DNA of 64,000 bases from Brevibacterium permense (GTDB lineage: Bacteria; Actinomycetota; Actinomycetes; Actinomycetales; Brevibacteriaceae). The translations under genes and the position numbers were made by a program. Positions 25,594-35,535 of this stretch are shown in pieces. Positions within the stretch are counted from its first letter, which is position 1, and each line of letters begins with the position of its first letter. The notes beneath the pieces are model-generated. The model saw only the letters and a list, made by a program, of their open reading frames with translations, was not told the origin of the DNA and searched no databases. Where the stretch lies: positions 62,001-126,000 of the forward strand of contig NZ_JABSSX010000007.1 of NCBI RefSeq assembly GCF_013280495.1, given 5' to 3'.

Positions 25594-26013
25594 TCAGCCG
25601 ACGTCCATGAGCGTCGAGCGGATGATGAAGCGGTTTCCCGTCGGTGATTCGACGCTGAAGCCGCTCCCCCGTCCCGGCACCACATCGATCGTCAGATGCG
25701 TGTGCTTCCAGTACTCGAACTGCTCCGTCGACATCCAGAAGTCCAGTCCGGCCTTCTCAGCATCGTCGATGGGCAGGTCGAAGTGACCGAGCAGCACATC
25801 GGCTTCCGAGGTGAGGAAGTCGCCTTCGGGGAAGCACATGGGCGACGAGCCGTCACAGCAGCCACCGGACTGGTGGAACATGAGCTGGCCGTGTTTGTCG
25901 ACGAGGCTGGTCAGCAGGTCGATGGCGGCCTCAGTCATCGCCACTCGCGATTTCTCTTCGCCCTCGATCGTCGGTGTCGATTCGAGAGCGGCAGTTTCGG
26001 CTGTTTCACTCAT
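25594..26013 (-). CDS. DUF779 protein (aldehyde dehydrogenase-associated)
   Basis: The 139-residue protein has the DUF779 features: FHQSGGCCDGSSPMCFPEGD (about 46-65) with three Cys, LLGHFDLPI, and FWMSTEQFEYWKHTHLTIDV (about 92-111). DUF779 genes regularly accompany an acetaldehyde/aldehyde dehydrogenase and are thought to help it, though the mechanism is unknown. Here the gene is intact but its partner, directly upstream on the same strand (11-bp gap), is reduced to a scar at 26025-26194. The first 20 residues (Glu/Thr/Ala-rich) are a little longer than in many members. Confidence 0.85.
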   Translation of the reverse strand: MSETAETAALESTPTIEGEEKSRVAMTEAAIDLLTSLVDKHGQLMFHQSGGCCDGSSPMCFPEGDFLTSEADVLLGHFDLPIDDAEKAGLDFWMSTEQFEYWKHTHLTIDVVPGRGSGFSVESPTGNRFIIRSTLMDVG

Positions 26014-26024
26014 CAGAAGAATCC

Positions 26025-26194
<170 letters not shown>

Positions 26195-26486
26195 GACACT
26201 CCTTCGTGTGGGTCCATCCACCCGCATCATGCGCCTCGTCCGATGCCGCTCGGAGGCGCGGAGCGGATATGTCTGTGTCCTTCTCACCCTAAGCCGGAAC
26301 CCAGGCGCGGACAATAGCCGTTGAGGGAGTTCGCAGGTGGCACCCTGCCAGCGAGAAGTCGCATATCGTCGGCAGGAATCCGAGAAGATGTCGATGCGGT
26401 CGTCAGGCTCTACGCCCCGGCTCTACGGCCCGTTTCAGTCATGGGCTCCACCCTAGACTCCACGTCGATGCTCCGGTGCCCCGTTG
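26195..26486. other. Intergenic stretch between the ALDH scar and a small membrane-protein gene
   Basis: Roughly 290 bp with no convincing frame. The part next to 26194 would have carried the promoter of the lost aldehyde dehydrogenase operon. I see no strong palindrome or RNA signature here. Confidence 0.45.
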
Positions 26487-26500
26487 CTAGACTCAGCCCC

Positions 26501-26725
26501 ATGAGCGAGCCCGAATCCCCCGTCCTCCGACTGATCCCGTATCTCGCGGCGATCACCGTCACGGTGTTCGCCACACTGTCAGTGGTCGGCACCGGGGAGT
26601 CCAACCTGCTCGTCACACTCGTCGTCGCAGCAGTCGGCTATTTCGGCACATACTTCATCGTCAAGCTCATCATCCACGCCCTCGTCACCCGGATCGGTTC
26701 AGACCACCACGACGACCACGACTGA
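26501..26725 (+). CDS. Small two-helix membrane protein, function unknown
   Basis: The 74-residue protein has two hydrophobic segments (about 10-30 and 35-58) and a His/Asp-rich C-terminus (GSDHHDDHD) that could bind metal. A TAGACT -10-like hexamer at 26487-26492 ends 8 nt before the ATG, so the transcript may be leaderless. It is convergent with the AI-2E permease, with a 17-bp gap. I do not recognise a named family. Confidence 0.6.
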   Translation: MSEPESPVLRLIPYLAAITVTVFATLSVVGTGESNLLVTLVVAAVGYFGTYFIVKLIIHALVTRIGSDHHDDHD

Positions 26726-26742
26726 CAGTCGGCCCGCCGCTC

Positions 26743-27813
26743 CTACTTCTTCGCCTGCGCCGGGACGACGACCTTGCGGATGATGATGAGCGCCGAGGCG
26801 GCCACCGGCACCGCGACCACCGCACCGAGCACGCCTCCGAGGGTTCCGCCGGCGATCGCGGCGATGATGACGAGTGCACCGGGCACGTCGACGGCCTTGT
26901 TCATGATCCGCGGGCTGAGCAGATACGCCTCGACCTGCATGTACACGAGGTAGTAGATTCCGGCTGTGATGCCCAGCCCGGGCGAGACCATCAGGCAGGA
27001 CGCGGTGATGATGATCGCACCGGTGATCGGACCGACCAGGGGAATGAGCGAGGCGAGGAACGCCACGAACGCCAACAGCGCCGGCAGCGGGGCGCCGATG
27101 ATGGTGAGGAAGATTGCCGAGCATACGCCGTTGATGACGCCCAAGGACACCTGACCGAGGACGTAGCGTCCGATGGATCGGGTGACCTCCTCGGTGACGG
27201 ATTCGACCGTCGGTCGCGATGAGGCCGCGACCAGGGAGAACATCGCGGATCTGATCGTCGGCATGGACACGGCGAAGTAGATGGTGAGGATGACGACGAT
27301 GATCACGCCGGTGAGAAAGCTCAAGATCCCCGCCCCGATCGAGACGACGCCGCCGCCGAGGGACAGCACATTCTTCGGATCCGAGGCCCACTCCGAGATG
27401 TTGGCGAACACCGCATCGATGTCGATCGCGCCGGTGAATTGCTCCTCGAGCTCCGTCACCCACCCGGTCGTGGCAAGGTTCGCCACGATCCCGGGCAGAT
27501 CCGCGACGAACGTCTGGATCTGACTGATTACTGCCGGGGCGATGAGCAGTGCGACGCCGACGACGATGAGGATGAAGGCCACGACGACGATGAGCACCGA
27601 CAGCGACCGCGGCACCTTGCGGTCGACGAACCACTGGACGATCGGTTCGAGCCCGAGAGCGAGGAACAGCGCCAGACCGATGTAGATGATCACGGTCGCC
27701 ACGGACTGCAGCGCCGTCATCACCAGGATCGCCAGCCCCACGCCCAAGGCTCCGGTGAAACCGAGCCGGAACGCGCTGTTGAGTGTGAGGGACTTGCCCT
27801 GCCCAGTGCCCAT
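26743..27813 (-). CDS. AI-2E family transporter (UPF0118-type permease)
   Basis: The 356-residue membrane protein has about seven to eight helices in the AI-2E arrangement: two N-terminal helices, a third after PIVQWFVDRKVPRSLSVLIV, a soluble amphipathic region (about 95-150), and a C-terminal group containing GVINGVCSAIFLTIIGAPLP (about 228-247) and FLASLIPLVGPITGAIII (about 256-273). Members have been reported as AI-2 exporters or Na+/H+ antiporters; the substrate here is unknown. The gene stands alone between convergent and divergent neighbours. Confidence 0.85.
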   Translation of the reverse strand: MGTGQGKSLTLNSAFRLGFTGALGVGLAILVMTALQSVATVIIYIGLALFLALGLEPIVQWFVDRKVPRSLSVLIVVVAFILIVVGVALLIAPAVISQIQTFVADLPGIVANLATTGWVTELEEQFTGAIDIDAVFANISEWASDPKNVLSLGGGVVSIGAGILSFLTGVIIVVILTIYFAVSMPTIRSAMFSLVAASSRPTVESVTEEVTRSIGRYVLGQVSLGVINGVCSAIFLTIIGAPLPALLAFVAFLASLIPLVGPITGAIIITASCLMVSPGLGITAGIYYLVYMQVEAYLLSPRIMNKAVDVPGALVIIAAIAGGTLGGVLGAVVAVPVAASALIIIRKVVVPAQAKK

Positions 27814-27907
27814 GGAAACCAGTGTAACCAGCGATCATGCACTGGACGGTCGACTCACGTTAGGATCAGAGCGAACCCTCAACCGCTAAGAAAGTGAATC
27901 GTCGAGA

Positions 27908-30490
27908 ATGAGCGCAGATCCGAACAGCATCGATGTCTGGGAAGCGTTCCTCGACCCGCAGACCGACTATTCGCTGCCCGACTTCGCCGCAGTCACCCCG
28001 AAGACGCTGTTGACCGCGGTTCGCACGGCGACCGATTTCGCTCGCGCCGAGGTGGCTGCCATCATCGCCGACGACGCCGAGTCCACGTTCTTCTCCACCA
28101 CTGTGAGATTCGAATCCGCGTCCGTGCCGATGACCCGCATCGCCTCCGTCGCGGCAGCCATCGAATCGAATCATCTGCGCCCCGAGCTCACCGACGCCGT
28201 CTCCGAGACCTGGGAACTCCTGTCGGCCACCGAGACCGAGATCCTGCTTAACGTCGACCTCTTCCACCGCATCGAACAGGTCTCGGTCTCCGACCTCAAC
28301 CCCGAGGACAAGCGTCAGCAGGAGCTGACCATCGATCAGTTCGTGCGTGCGGGAGCCCGCCTCGGCGAGGACGAACGCGAGCAGATGGCCACGATCGCGG
28401 CCGAACTGACCACATTGGAGAACTCGTTCTCCCGCGCGCTGCAGCTCGATACGCGCGAATTGGCCGTCCACCTCAGCGAAGCCGAATCCCTGGCCGGGAT
28501 GAACGACGATCAGATCGCGGCAGCGGCGAATCGTGCCGCCGAACGCGGCGTCGACGGCTACCTGCTGCCGCTGAACAACTTCACCCAGCAGCTCGTCCTC
28601 GAATCCCTGGACACAGCACAGACGCGCCGGCATGTGCTGAATAATTCGATGGCCCGCGGGTCCCGCGGCGGCGACGGCGACACCCGCACCCAGGTCGCCG
28701 ACACCACGGCGCTGCGTGCGCTGAAGGCGCATCTGCTCGGATACCCTTCGTTCTCGTCCTTCGCCATCGACAATCAGACCGCCGGCAATCCGGACGCCGC
28801 TGCAGATATCGTGTCCTCCCTGATCAACCCCGCCAAGGCTCAGCTCGACGAGGAGCTCGGCCTGGTTCGGGACCGCTACGGACTCGACGACGTCGCGCCC
28901 GAGGACGTGAAGTACTACCTCGCGAAGTACCGGGCCGACGAATTCGGCATCGACTCAGACGAGGTGGCCAAGTACTTCGAGTTCGACACCGTGCTCACCG
29001 AGGGTGTCTTCCGCGCGGCCACCGGACTCTACGGCGTCACCTTCGCCCCCTATGACGGCGTCACCGCCTGGCATGAGGACGTGCGCGCCTATGAGGTCAC
29101 CGACGTCACCGAACGCCCCCTGGGCCTCGTCCTCATCGACCCCTACGCCCGGGACACGAAACGCGGCGGAGCCTGGATGGACCAGCTGGTTCCCGCCTCC
29201 CGGCTGACCGGTCTGCTGCCGGTCGTCACCCTCTCGCTGAATCTCGCCAAGCCCGGACCGGGCCGGCCCACTCTGCTCAACCCGACCGAGCTGACGACGT
29301 TCTTCCACGAATTCGGCCACGTCCTACACGGGCTCTTCGCGAACTCGACGTACCCGTCGACGGCGGGCACCGCGGTCCCCCGCGACTACGTCGAATTCCC
29401 CTCGCAGCTCAACGAGATGTGGCGCTTCCACCCGCAGGTCCTCCCCCACTTCGCCAAACACGTCGACACGGGTGAGCCGATGCCGGCCCAACTCGTCGAC
29501 GCCCTCATCGCCAGCGAGAAGTTCGGGCAGGGCTTCGACACCATCGAATACCTCGCCGCCGCGATGCTCGACCTGTCGTGGCATTCGCTCGAGGCCGGCG
29601 AGCACATCACCGATGTGCTGTCCTTCGAATCCGAGGTGCTCGCCGCCGCCGGCTTCTCGCCACTCGTGCCGCCGCGTTACCGGTCGACCTACTTCGGGCA
29701 CATCTTCGCCTCCGGCTATGCCGCCGGCTACTACTCCTACCTCTACTCCGAGGTCATCGCCGCCTGGGTGAGCGAATGGTTCGAATCCCAGGGCGGCCTC
29801 AACCGCGAGGCCGGAGACGCCTTCCGTGAAGCCATCCTCGCCCCCGGCTACTCGGTCGATCCGATGTCGGCGATCGAACGCTTCTTCGGCACCCGCCCTG
29901 ACGTCGCGCCCCTGCTGCGTCGTCGCGGCCTCGCGGAACCCGTCACCGAGGTCGACGGGGAGGACGAGGAGGAAACGACCGAGACCGAGTCCGGAGTCGC
30001 CTCGGCGAAGTGGGACCACCCCAACCACGAGGCGGTCGCCGCTGATCTCGCGGCTGCGGGCATCGATCCGCGCATCGAGATCTTCGACGGTTCGACGCCG
30101 ACGGCGGCCGCGGCGGCCGAAGCGCTGGGCATCGAGGTCGGGGCGATCGCGAACAGCCTCATCTTCTCCTCCGACGGCGACCCCGTGCTCATCATGGCCT
30201 CGGGCGCCCACCGGGTCGACACCGCACATGTCGCCGAACTCATCGGCGTCGACTCCCTCGACCGGGCGTCGAAGGAACTCGTCCGCGAGGCCACCGGGCA
30301 GGTCATCGGCGGGGTCGCTCCCTGCGGGCACCCGGCGCCGATTCCCACCTATGTCGATGTGTCGCTGAAGGACTATCCTGTTCTCTGGGCCGGCGCGGGG
30401 ACACCGAATTCGATGGTGCCTCTGACGTACGAGCAGCTGCTCGCGGTCACCGGAGGGAAGGAAATCACCGTTGTCGCAGAAGAGGCCTGA
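27908..30490 (+). CDS. M3-family zinc peptidase fused to a C-terminal YbaK/aminoacyl-tRNA deacylase domain
   Basis: Residues 1-675 are an M3 (thimet/oligopeptidase, Dcp/PrlC-like) peptidase with HEFGH (467-471) and the third zinc ligand expected at Glu496 in DYVEFPSQLNE. An acidic linker (about 678-698, EDEEETTETE) leads to a complete YbaK/EbsC-type domain (about 699-860): STPTAAAAAEALGI, VLIMASGAHRVD, TGQVIGGVAPCGH and WAGAGTPNS. At the position of the YbaK catalytic Lys the sequence is Asn (AIANSLIF), a change I recall in actinobacterial YbaK-like proteins. M3 enzymes degrade cytosolic oligopeptides; YbaK hydrolyses mischarged Cys-tRNA(Pro). The frame is unbroken across the junction, so this is a genuine fusion. 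Confidence 0.85.
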   Translation: MSADPNSIDVWEAFLDPQTDYSLPDFAAVTPKTLLTAVRTATDFARAEVAAIIADDAESTFFSTTVRFESASVPMTRIASVAAAIESNHLRPELTDAVSETWELLSATETEILLNVDLFHRIEQVSVSDLNPEDKRQQELTIDQFVRAGARLGEDEREQMATIAAELTTLENSFSRALQLDTRELAVHLSEAESLAGMNDDQIAAAANRAAERGVDGYLLPLNNFTQQLVLESLDTAQTRRHVLNNSMARGSRGGDGDTRTQVADTTALRALKAHLLGYPSFSSFAIDNQTAGNPDAAADIVSSLINPAKAQLDEELGLVRDRYGLDDVAPEDVKYYLAKYRADEFGIDSDEVAKYFEFDTVLTEGVFRAATGLYGVTFAPYDGVTAWHEDVRAYEVTDVTERPLGLVLIDPYARDTKRGGAWMDQLVPASRLTGLLPVVTLSLNLAKPGPGRPTLLNPTELTTFFHEFGHVLHGLFANSTYPSTAGTAVPRDYVEFPSQLNEMWRFHPQVLPHFAKHVDTGEPMPAQLVDALIASEKFGQGFDTIEYLAAAMLDLSWHSLEAGEHITDVLSFESEVLAAAGFSPLVPPRYRSTYFGHIFASGYAAGYYSYLYSEVIAAWVSEWFESQGGLNREAGDAFREAILAPGYSVDPMSAIERFFGTRPDVAPLLRRRGLAEPVTEVDGEDEEETTETESGVASAKWDHPNHEAVAADLAAAGIDPRIEIFDGSTPTAAAAAEALGIEVGAIANSLIFSSDGDPVLIMASGAHRVDTAHVAELIGVDSLDRASKELVREATGQVIGGVAPCGHPAPIPTYVDVSLKDYPVLWAGAGTPNSMVPLTYEQLLAVTGGKEITVVAEEA

Positions 30491-31238
30491 GGCCGAGTCC
30501 GGACGTTCCGAAGCAGAGTCTGGGCAGCCGGATCGCACCACCGGTCCGGCGCACACCACCACCTCGGCTGCACGATTCGCAGCTTTCGCTTCCTCCCGGG
30601 GCCGCTACTACGCGGTCTTCCTCGCCGTGTTCTGCGCGGTGCTCATCATCTCGAACATCTCGGCAACGAAGGTCATCGGCTTCGGTCCGATCGTCACCGA
30701 CGGCGGCGCGTTCCTCTTCCCCATCGCGTACATCCTCGGCGATGTGATCAGCGAGGTGTACGGCTTCAAAGCCGCTCGCAAGGCCGTGATCACCGGATTC
30801 GCTCTGCAGATTCTGGCCACTTTCGTCTTCTGGCTCGTACTCATCTCGCCTCCGGGGCCCGGTTACGAGAACCAGGACGCCTTCGCCGCCGTGCTCGGCT
30901 TCTACCCACGCATCGTCGCGGCTTCCCTCGTCGGCTACTTCGTCGGCCAGCTGCTCAATTCGTGGGTGCTCGTGGCGGTGAAGAAGCGCATGGGCGAGTC
31001 GAAGCTGTGGGTGCGGCTGCTCACGTCGACCGGTGTCGGCGAGTTCGTCGACACGCTTCTGTTCTGCATCATCGCCTTCGCCGGTGTCATCCCGGGGCTC
31101 GACTTCCTCAACTACATCATCGTCGGCTTCGTCTACAAGGTCGCCGTCGAGATCATCTTCCTGCCCGTGACCTACCGGGTCATCAAGCTCGTCAAGCGCC
31201 ACGAACCCAGCTACGAACTCGACGAGGCCCGGGCTTAG
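30471..31238 (+). CDS. Queuosine precursor transporter (YhhQ/VUT family)
   Basis: The 255-residue protein has six predicted helices and the family landmarks ISATKVIGFGPIVTDGGAFL (about 62-81), YILGDVISEVYGFKAARKA (about 86-104) and LLTSTGVGEFVDTLLFCIIA (about 184-203). It imports queuine or preQ1. The TTG start at 30471 follows GGAGGGAAGG and lies inside the end of the M3-YbaK gene (20-bp overlap), so it is co-translated with it. The tRNA-guanine transglycosylase gene faces it on the other strand; together they make a queuosine salvage pair. Confidence 0.87.
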   Translation: MSQKRPEAESGRSEAESGQPDRTTGPAHTTTSAARFAAFASSRGRYYAVFLAVFCAVLIISNISATKVIGFGPIVTDGGAFLFPIAYILGDVISEVYGFKAARKAVITGFALQILATFVFWLVLISPPGPGYENQDAFAAVLGFYPRIVAASLVGYFVGQLLNSWVLVAVKKRMGESKLWVRLLTSTGVGEFVDTLLFCIIAFAGVIPGLDFLNYIIVGFVYKVAVEIIFLPVTYRVIKLVKRHEPSYELDEARA

Positions 31239-31293
31239 GCCGACCGGACGCAATGTGGCCGGCCTTGTACGAGAGGGGGCCGACGGCAAGTGT

Positions 31294-31373
31294 CATCGAG
31301 TTTCGTCCCTGGTCGCATCGACTTCTGATCAGGTCATCGGGATTGAACTCGATGCGCTGATCAGAAGTCGATG
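31294..31373. repeat. Interleaved inverted repeats between queuosine transporter and tgt
   Basis: CATCGACTTCTGATCAG (31316-31332) is exactly complementary to 31357-31373. A second pair, CATCGAGTT (31294-31302) and AACTCGATG (31346-31354), is interleaved with it. Alternative folds or a pseudoknot-like structure are possible. It lies between convergent genes and may be a terminator or a dispersed repeat. Confidence 0.6.
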
Positions 31374-31433
31374 ACTCACCGCGGGCGGCAGCGTGTGGGG
31401 CCGGGGCGATCGCAGCGACTGCCGAAAGCGCGC

Positions 31434-32720
<1,287 letters not shown>

Positions 32721-32732
32721 TTAACTGGGACC

Positions 32733-33719
32733 ATGACTTTCGCGCAGATGCTCGCCTCCGCCGAGGCGGCCCACCCCCTCGTCCTCGACGGCGGGCTGGG
32801 CACAGCGCTCGAGACCCGCGGCATCGGCCTCAGCCATGAGCTGTGGTCGGCCGAGCTCATCCGCAACGACGCCCAGACGCTCACCGAGGTGCATGCCGAG
32901 TTCGTCGCCGCCGGTGCCCGGATCGTGACGACCGCGAGCTATCAGGCGACCCCGCTCGGATTTGCCGCGGCCGGGGTCAGCGCCGACGAGGGACGTGAGA
33001 TCATCAACCGCAGCGTGGAGATCGCCCGCTTCGCCGCCGAGGTGGCAGCCCCGCCGACCGGCACGGAAGCGTCTGCCTCGCTATCCGGCAGCGGTCCCGG
33101 CCATAGCGATGCACGCGTGCTCGTCGCCGGGTCCGTCGGCCCCTACGGCGCCGCCTTGGGCGACGGCGCGGAGTACACGGGTGACTACCGATTGACAGTC
33201 GCCGAGTACACCGCCTTTCATCGCCCCCGCATCACAGCTCTCGCCGAGGCGGGAGTGGATCTGCTCGCCTTCGAGACCCAGCCGCGTCTCGACGAGATCG
33301 GCGCGATCCTCGGACTCGCCGAGGAGGTCGGGCTGCCCGCGTGGGTGAGTGGCACTCTACGCGAGGGCACTGGCACGGCTGTCACCCTGCCCGACGGCAG
33401 CTCCATGGCAGAACTCGCCGAGGTGGCGGCCGCCTCGGCGAGCGTGCGGGCGGTCGGGGTCAACTGCGTTCGCCCGTCCCTCGTGACTCCGGCACTGAGA
33501 GAACTGTCCGCGCACACCGAGCTGCCGCTCATCGCCTACCCGAATTCGGGCGAGACCTACGACGCGACCGCCATGCAATGGCGCGAAGACGGCACAGAGG
33601 CCGGTATCGGATCGTGGCCGCTGAAGTCGTGGGCCCGCCTCGGTGCCCGCCTCATCGGCGGCTGTTGCCGGGTGCGTGCGACAGATATTGCGAGGCTGGC
33701 GGAGCAGACTGAGCGCTGA
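32733..33719 (+). CDS. mmuM: Homocysteine S-methyltransferase
   Basis: The 328-residue TIM-barrel enzyme has the pterin-independent homocysteine methyltransferase pattern: LDGGLGTALETRGI (about 18-31), an RIVTTASYQATPLGF block, and the zinc ligands NCVRP (about 248-252) and the GGCCRV pair near residue 311. It transfers a methyl group from S-methylmethionine (or SAM) to homocysteine. An S-methylmethionine permease is not adjacent. The start at 32733 leaves 21 bp to the divergent tgt gene, so promoters must overlap. Confidence 0.9.
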   Translation: MTFAQMLASAEAAHPLVLDGGLGTALETRGIGLSHELWSAELIRNDAQTLTEVHAEFVAAGARIVTTASYQATPLGFAAAGVSADEGREIINRSVEIARFAAEVAAPPTGTEASASLSGSGPGHSDARVLVAGSVGPYGAALGDGAEYTGDYRLTVAEYTAFHRPRITALAEAGVDLLAFETQPRLDEIGAILGLAEEVGLPAWVSGTLREGTGTAVTLPDGSSMAELAEVAAASASVRAVGVNCVRPSLVTPALRELSAHTELPLIAYPNSGETYDATAMQWREDGTEAGIGSWPLKSWARLGARLIGGCCRVRATDIARLAEQTER

Positions 33720-33726
33720 TCGCCGA

Positions 33727-33758
33727 GCCCTGACCGATTTGGCCAGAGAGCTCAGGGC
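33727..33758. terminator. Weak hairpin between convergent mmuM and the oxygenase gene
   Basis: GCCCTGA (33727-33733, with the preceding base) pairs with TCAGGGC (33752-33758) around an 18-nt loop and overlaps the stop codon of the oxygenase gene. Confidence 0.4.
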
Positions 33759-34759
33759 GTGGTGCTCACGTGCTCCGGGTAGAACTTCTCGGCGACGTTC
33801 GGGTGGGAGCGGACGCGCGACATGAACGCGTTCTCTCCGTAGACCGAGTGCAGCGCGTCGAGTTCGTCGACGGAGACTCCGCGAGCCTGCTCGGCGAATT
33901 CGGCGGGCAACTCGACCGGCGGCAGCTGTGAGCTGAGCGCAGGGTTGAAGAAGAACGGAATCGAGATCCGATCCTCGCCGGGCTTCGTCGGCAGCACCCG
34001 ATGGACGGTGGCCTTGAGGTAGCCGTCGGTGGCGACTTCGAGGAGTTTGCCGATGTTGACGACGAAGGAGTTGGGAATCGGGTCGGCGTCGATCCAGCCG
34101 TCGTCGGTGAGCACCTGCAGACCCTTCGTTCCCGGCTGCGGATAGAGCAGGGTGAGGGTGCCGCCGTCGCGGTGTTCGCCGACGCCCTGGGTGACGGTGT
34201 CGTCCTCGGCCGCGGGGTAGCGGACGATCTTGATGAAGGATTCGGGATCGGTGGCGAACGCCTCGGCGAAGTGGTCGGCGCTCTGGCCGAGGCTGAGTGC
34301 CCACTCGCTGAGCAGTCGGTTGCCGACCTCGCTCAGCCGGGCGTGCCACGAGTCGGTGACCTCCCGCAGTTCGGGCAGTGCCTTCGGGTACTGGTTGGGG
34401 CCGGTGAGGTGGTCGTAATCGTGGACGGGTTCGGCCACGGGTGCGCGTTCGGGTCCGATGTCGATCTGTTCGCGCCAGTCGACCTTGCCTCGGGTGCGTT
34501 CCCCGCCGGTGCGGGTGTAGCCGCGGAAGTGGGGCGAGTTCGTGTTCTCGATCGCGAGCTTGTCGGCCTCGGGCAGGGCGAAGAACCGCTGAGCGGTGTC
34601 GATGATGCGGGTGAATTCGTTCTCGGGGAGGCCGTGGCCGGTGAGGTAGAAGAAGCCGATCTCGTGGGTGACACGACGCAGCTCGGCGCGGAAGTCGGCC
34701 GCGGTCGCAGGGTCATCGGCGAGGCTGAGGTCGAGGACGGGCAGCTGGGTGAGAGTCAT
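33752..34759 (-). CDS. Isopenicillin-N-synthase-like Fe(II)/2-oxoglutarate oxygenase
   Basis: Read from ATG 34759 the protein has 335 residues: an N-terminal DIOX_N region (LPVLDLSLADDP; IGFFYLTGHGLPE, about 35-47) and the 2OG-Fe(II) domain with iron ligands His and Asp in GEHRDGGTL (about 197-205) and His in ATVHRVLP (about 255-262), plus RISIPFF as the 2-oxoglutarate-binding RxS. It oxidises an unknown small molecule; neighbours do not reveal which. The open frame continues 20 codons upstream but MTLTQLPVLDLS is the family start. Confidence 0.85.
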   Translation of the reverse strand: MTLTQLPVLDLSLADDPATAADFRAELRRVTHEIGFFYLTGHGLPENEFTRIIDTAQRFFALPEADKLAIENTNSPHFRGYTRTGGERTRGKVDWREQIDIGPERAPVAEPVHDYDHLTGPNQYPKALPELREVTDSWHARLSEVGNRLLSEWALSLGQSADHFAEAFATDPESFIKIVRYPAAEDDTVTQGVGEHRDGGTLTLLYPQPGTKGLQVLTDDGWIDADPIPNSFVVNIGKLLEVATDGYLKATVHRVLPTKPGEDRISIPFFFNPALSSQLPPVELPAEFAEQARGVSVDELDALHSVYGENAFMSRVRSHPNVAEKFYPEHVSTTP

Positions 34760-34905
34760 GCCATCACGGTAGACCGCGACAGGAAGCCAGTGTGTGAGCG
34801 GTGTCACGGAGCGCCACACTCCGTCATCATCGTGTCACGGACGAAACCAGACAGAGACCGTCCCGCACAGTGCGCTCTCCCCGAACACCTGCTTGAATAG
34901 GTCGG

Positions 34906-35511
34906 GTGACCCACTTCTATCGCCCCTCCGAGGGCCACCGCCTGCCGCACGACCCCTTCAACGCCATCGTCGCGCCGCGTCCCATCGGCTGGATCGGCAC
35001 CCTCGATGCCGACGGTCGTCGGAACCTCGCGCCCTATTCGTTCTTCAATGCGCTGAACTACTCTCCACCGCTCGTAGGCTTCTCCAGTAACGCGTGGAAG
35101 GACACCGTCGCCAACTGCCGGGAGACTGGGGAGTTCACGTGGAATCTCGTCACTCGGCCCCTCGCCGAGGCGATGAACGCCTCGTCGACCACCGCTGAGG
35201 TCGACGAGTTCACCGCCGCAGAAGTCGAGGCGGCCGAGTCCGTGGAGATCTCTGCGCCACGCGTGGCAGCCTCACCGGCGACCTTCGAATGCCGAGTCAC
35301 CCAGATCATCGACCTCCGCACCTCGGACGGCGAAGGCTCGGGCTCGTGGTTCACCGTGGGCGAAGTGGTGGGTGTCCATCTCGACGAATCCCTGCTCGAC
35401 AACGGAATCGTCGACACAGTCGCCGCCGAACCGGTGCTGCGCGGCGGAGGACCGACCGCATACTTCGGGATCAGCTCGGATCAGCGTTTCGACATGCGTC
35501 GACCGGGCTGA
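34906..35511 (+). CDS. Flavin reductase family protein (FMN-binding split barrel)
   Basis: The 201-residue protein has the flavin-reductase-like fold signatures: IVAPRPIGWIGTLDADG (about 21-37), APYSFFNALNYSPPLVGFSS (about 42-61) and KDTVANCRETGEFTWNLVTR (about 64-83). It binds FMN and reduces it or reacts with a flavin-dependent partner. The GTG start at 34906 follows a GAATAG sequence by a few bases, so a leaderless transcript is plausible. The partner is unknown. Confidence 0.85.
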   Translation: MTHFYRPSEGHRLPHDPFNAIVAPRPIGWIGTLDADGRRNLAPYSFFNALNYSPPLVGFSSNAWKDTVANCRETGEFTWNLVTRPLAEAMNASSTTAEVDEFTAAEVEAAESVEISAPRVAASPATFECRVTQIIDLRTSDGEGSGSWFTVGEVVGVHLDESLLDNGIVDTVAAEPVLRGGGPTAYFGISSDQRFDMRRPG

Positions 35512-35535
35512 GTTCGATCACCCGAGATCTCAGCC
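35506..35535. terminator. Hairpin between convergent flavin reductase and FAD oxidase genes
   Basis: GGCTGAG (35506-35512) pairs with CTCAGCC (35529-35535). It overlaps both stop codons. Confidence 0.5.
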
